NCBI GenBank assembly: GCA_001805165.1
Contig: MHEI01000077.1
Span: 33,841 to 40,634 of the forward strand
Direction of reading: 5' to 3'
Length of the DNA: 6,794 nt
Source of the DNA: Nitrospirae bacterium RBG_16_43_11
GTDB lineage: Bacteria; Nitrospirota; 9FT-COMBO-42-15; HDB-SIOI813
Made by a program: the position numbers and the translations under genes. The notes beneath the pieces are model-generated. The model searched no databases and was not told the origin of the DNA. It worked only from the letters and a program-made list of their open reading frames with translations. The first letter of the stretch is position 1. Every line of letters begins with the position of its first letter. Positions 6,221 through 6,794 of this stretch are shown here, piece by piece.

Positions 6221-6793
6221 TTATTTGCTCTTTGTCAGAGCAATAGCCTCTCTAAGGTCAATCGCACCCGAATATATCGCCTTCCCCACAATCACACCTT
6301 CCAACTCGGGATTATTTATAGTCAGCAGTGCTGCAATATCCTTAACACCTGATACACCACCAGAGGCAATCACAGGTATCGCAACATTTTTAGAAAGCTT
6401 CTCAATGCTCTCAATATTCGGTCCTGCCAGCGTCCCATCCCTCTTTATATCTGTAAATACAATAGCGCAGACACCAGAATCTTCAAATCTCTTTGCGACA
6501 TCAACAGCGCTCATATTTGTAACCTCCTGCCATCCCCTGATAGCAACCATTCCTTCCGATGCATCAAGAGATATGACGATCTTACCTCGAAATGTCTCAG
6601 CCAATAAATGTACGAGTCCTGTATAACTTACGGCTGCAGTACCAAGTACCACTCTTGCTGCACCAGTATCAAGATATTTTCCTGCTGAATTGGTTTCTCT
6701 TATACCCCCTCCCACCTGCACCGGAATCTTGAGGGTAGAAATGATCTGACATATGATATCCGAATTCACAGGAGCCCCCTCAACAGCGCCATC
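6221..6793 (-). CDS. hisA: Phosphoribosylformimino-AICAR-phosphate isomerase HisA (5' truncated by window edge)
   Basis: HisA isomerises ProFAR to PRFAR, linking HisI and HisF in the histidine pathway. The frame continues to the right edge of the window, where DGAVEGAPVN matches the conserved LDLDGA-x-x-G-x-PVN segment. About 190 codons are visible of a family length near 240, so roughly the first 50 residues, with the N-terminal catalytic aspartate, lie outside. Visible are IPVQVGGGIR, VVLGTAAV, ISLDASEG, the second catalytic aspartate in TDIKRDGTLAGPN, and IASGGVSG. The protein is a half-barrel duplication paralogous to HisF, and the two share the GGGIR/GGGVR and ASGG loops. The internal GTG at 6769 is not the real start. 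The TAA stop is followed by 35 bases before hisF. It is the first visible gene of the minus-strand operon, whose promoter must lie to the right of the window. Confidence 0.97.
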   Translation of the reverse strand, partial: DGAVEGAPVNSDIICQIISTLKIPVQVGGGIRETNSAGKYLDTGAARVVLGTAAVSYTGLVHLLAETFRGKIVISLDASEGMVAIRGWQEVTNMSAVDVAKRFEDSGVCAIVFTDIKRDGTLAGPNIESIEKLSKNVAIPVIASGGVSGVKDIAALLTINNPELEGVIVGKAIYSGAIDLREAIALTKSK

Positions 6794-6794
6794 A

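Overview
The window is bacterial chromosome, densely packed, with moderate GC (mid-40s percent by eye). No stretch above about 35 bases lacks a gene. Two gene blocks converge on a 10-base gap near position 1530. Nothing in the sequence fixes the taxon. A fused hisIE, a ferritin-like protein and a short GGTGGG/CCCACC palindrome suggest a Gram-negative-type, possibly anaerobic or microaerophilic lineage, for example Nitrospirota or a deltaproteobacterial-grade group. That placement is an inference only.

Plus strand, 1-1526: the 3' end of an oligopeptide/dipeptide-type ABC transporter locus. The first gene (DppD/OppD-like ATPase) is cut by the left edge of the window. The second (DppF/OppF-like ATPase) is complete. 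Together they would be the two cytoplasmic ATPase subunits of one importer. The permeases and binding protein would lie to the left, outside the window.

Minus strand, 6793 down to 1537: seven genes in one direction, in transcription order hisA (5' end outside the window), hisF, hisIE, a HIT-family nucleotide hydrolase, queC, a two-domain protein with a ferritin-like N-terminus and a cold-shock/OB-like C-terminus, and a SAMHD1-like HD phosphohydrolase. Most junctions are ATGA overlaps or gaps of 1 to 15 bases, so this reads as one translationally coupled operon. The exception is hisA-hisF, where a 35-base gap holds a GC-rich palindrome. The his genes carry out consecutive middle steps of histidine synthesis. 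The downstream genes share a nucleotide theme: HIT cleaves AMP conjugates, QueC consumes ATP to make preQ0, and the HD enzyme probably hydrolyses dNTPs.

The least ordinary item is the ferritin-like/cold-shock fusion at 2962-3690. No RNA gene, CRISPR array, insertion sequence, riboswitch or convincing operon terminator was seen. I did not find a clear new multi-gene system; most of the window is housekeeping metabolism and transport.
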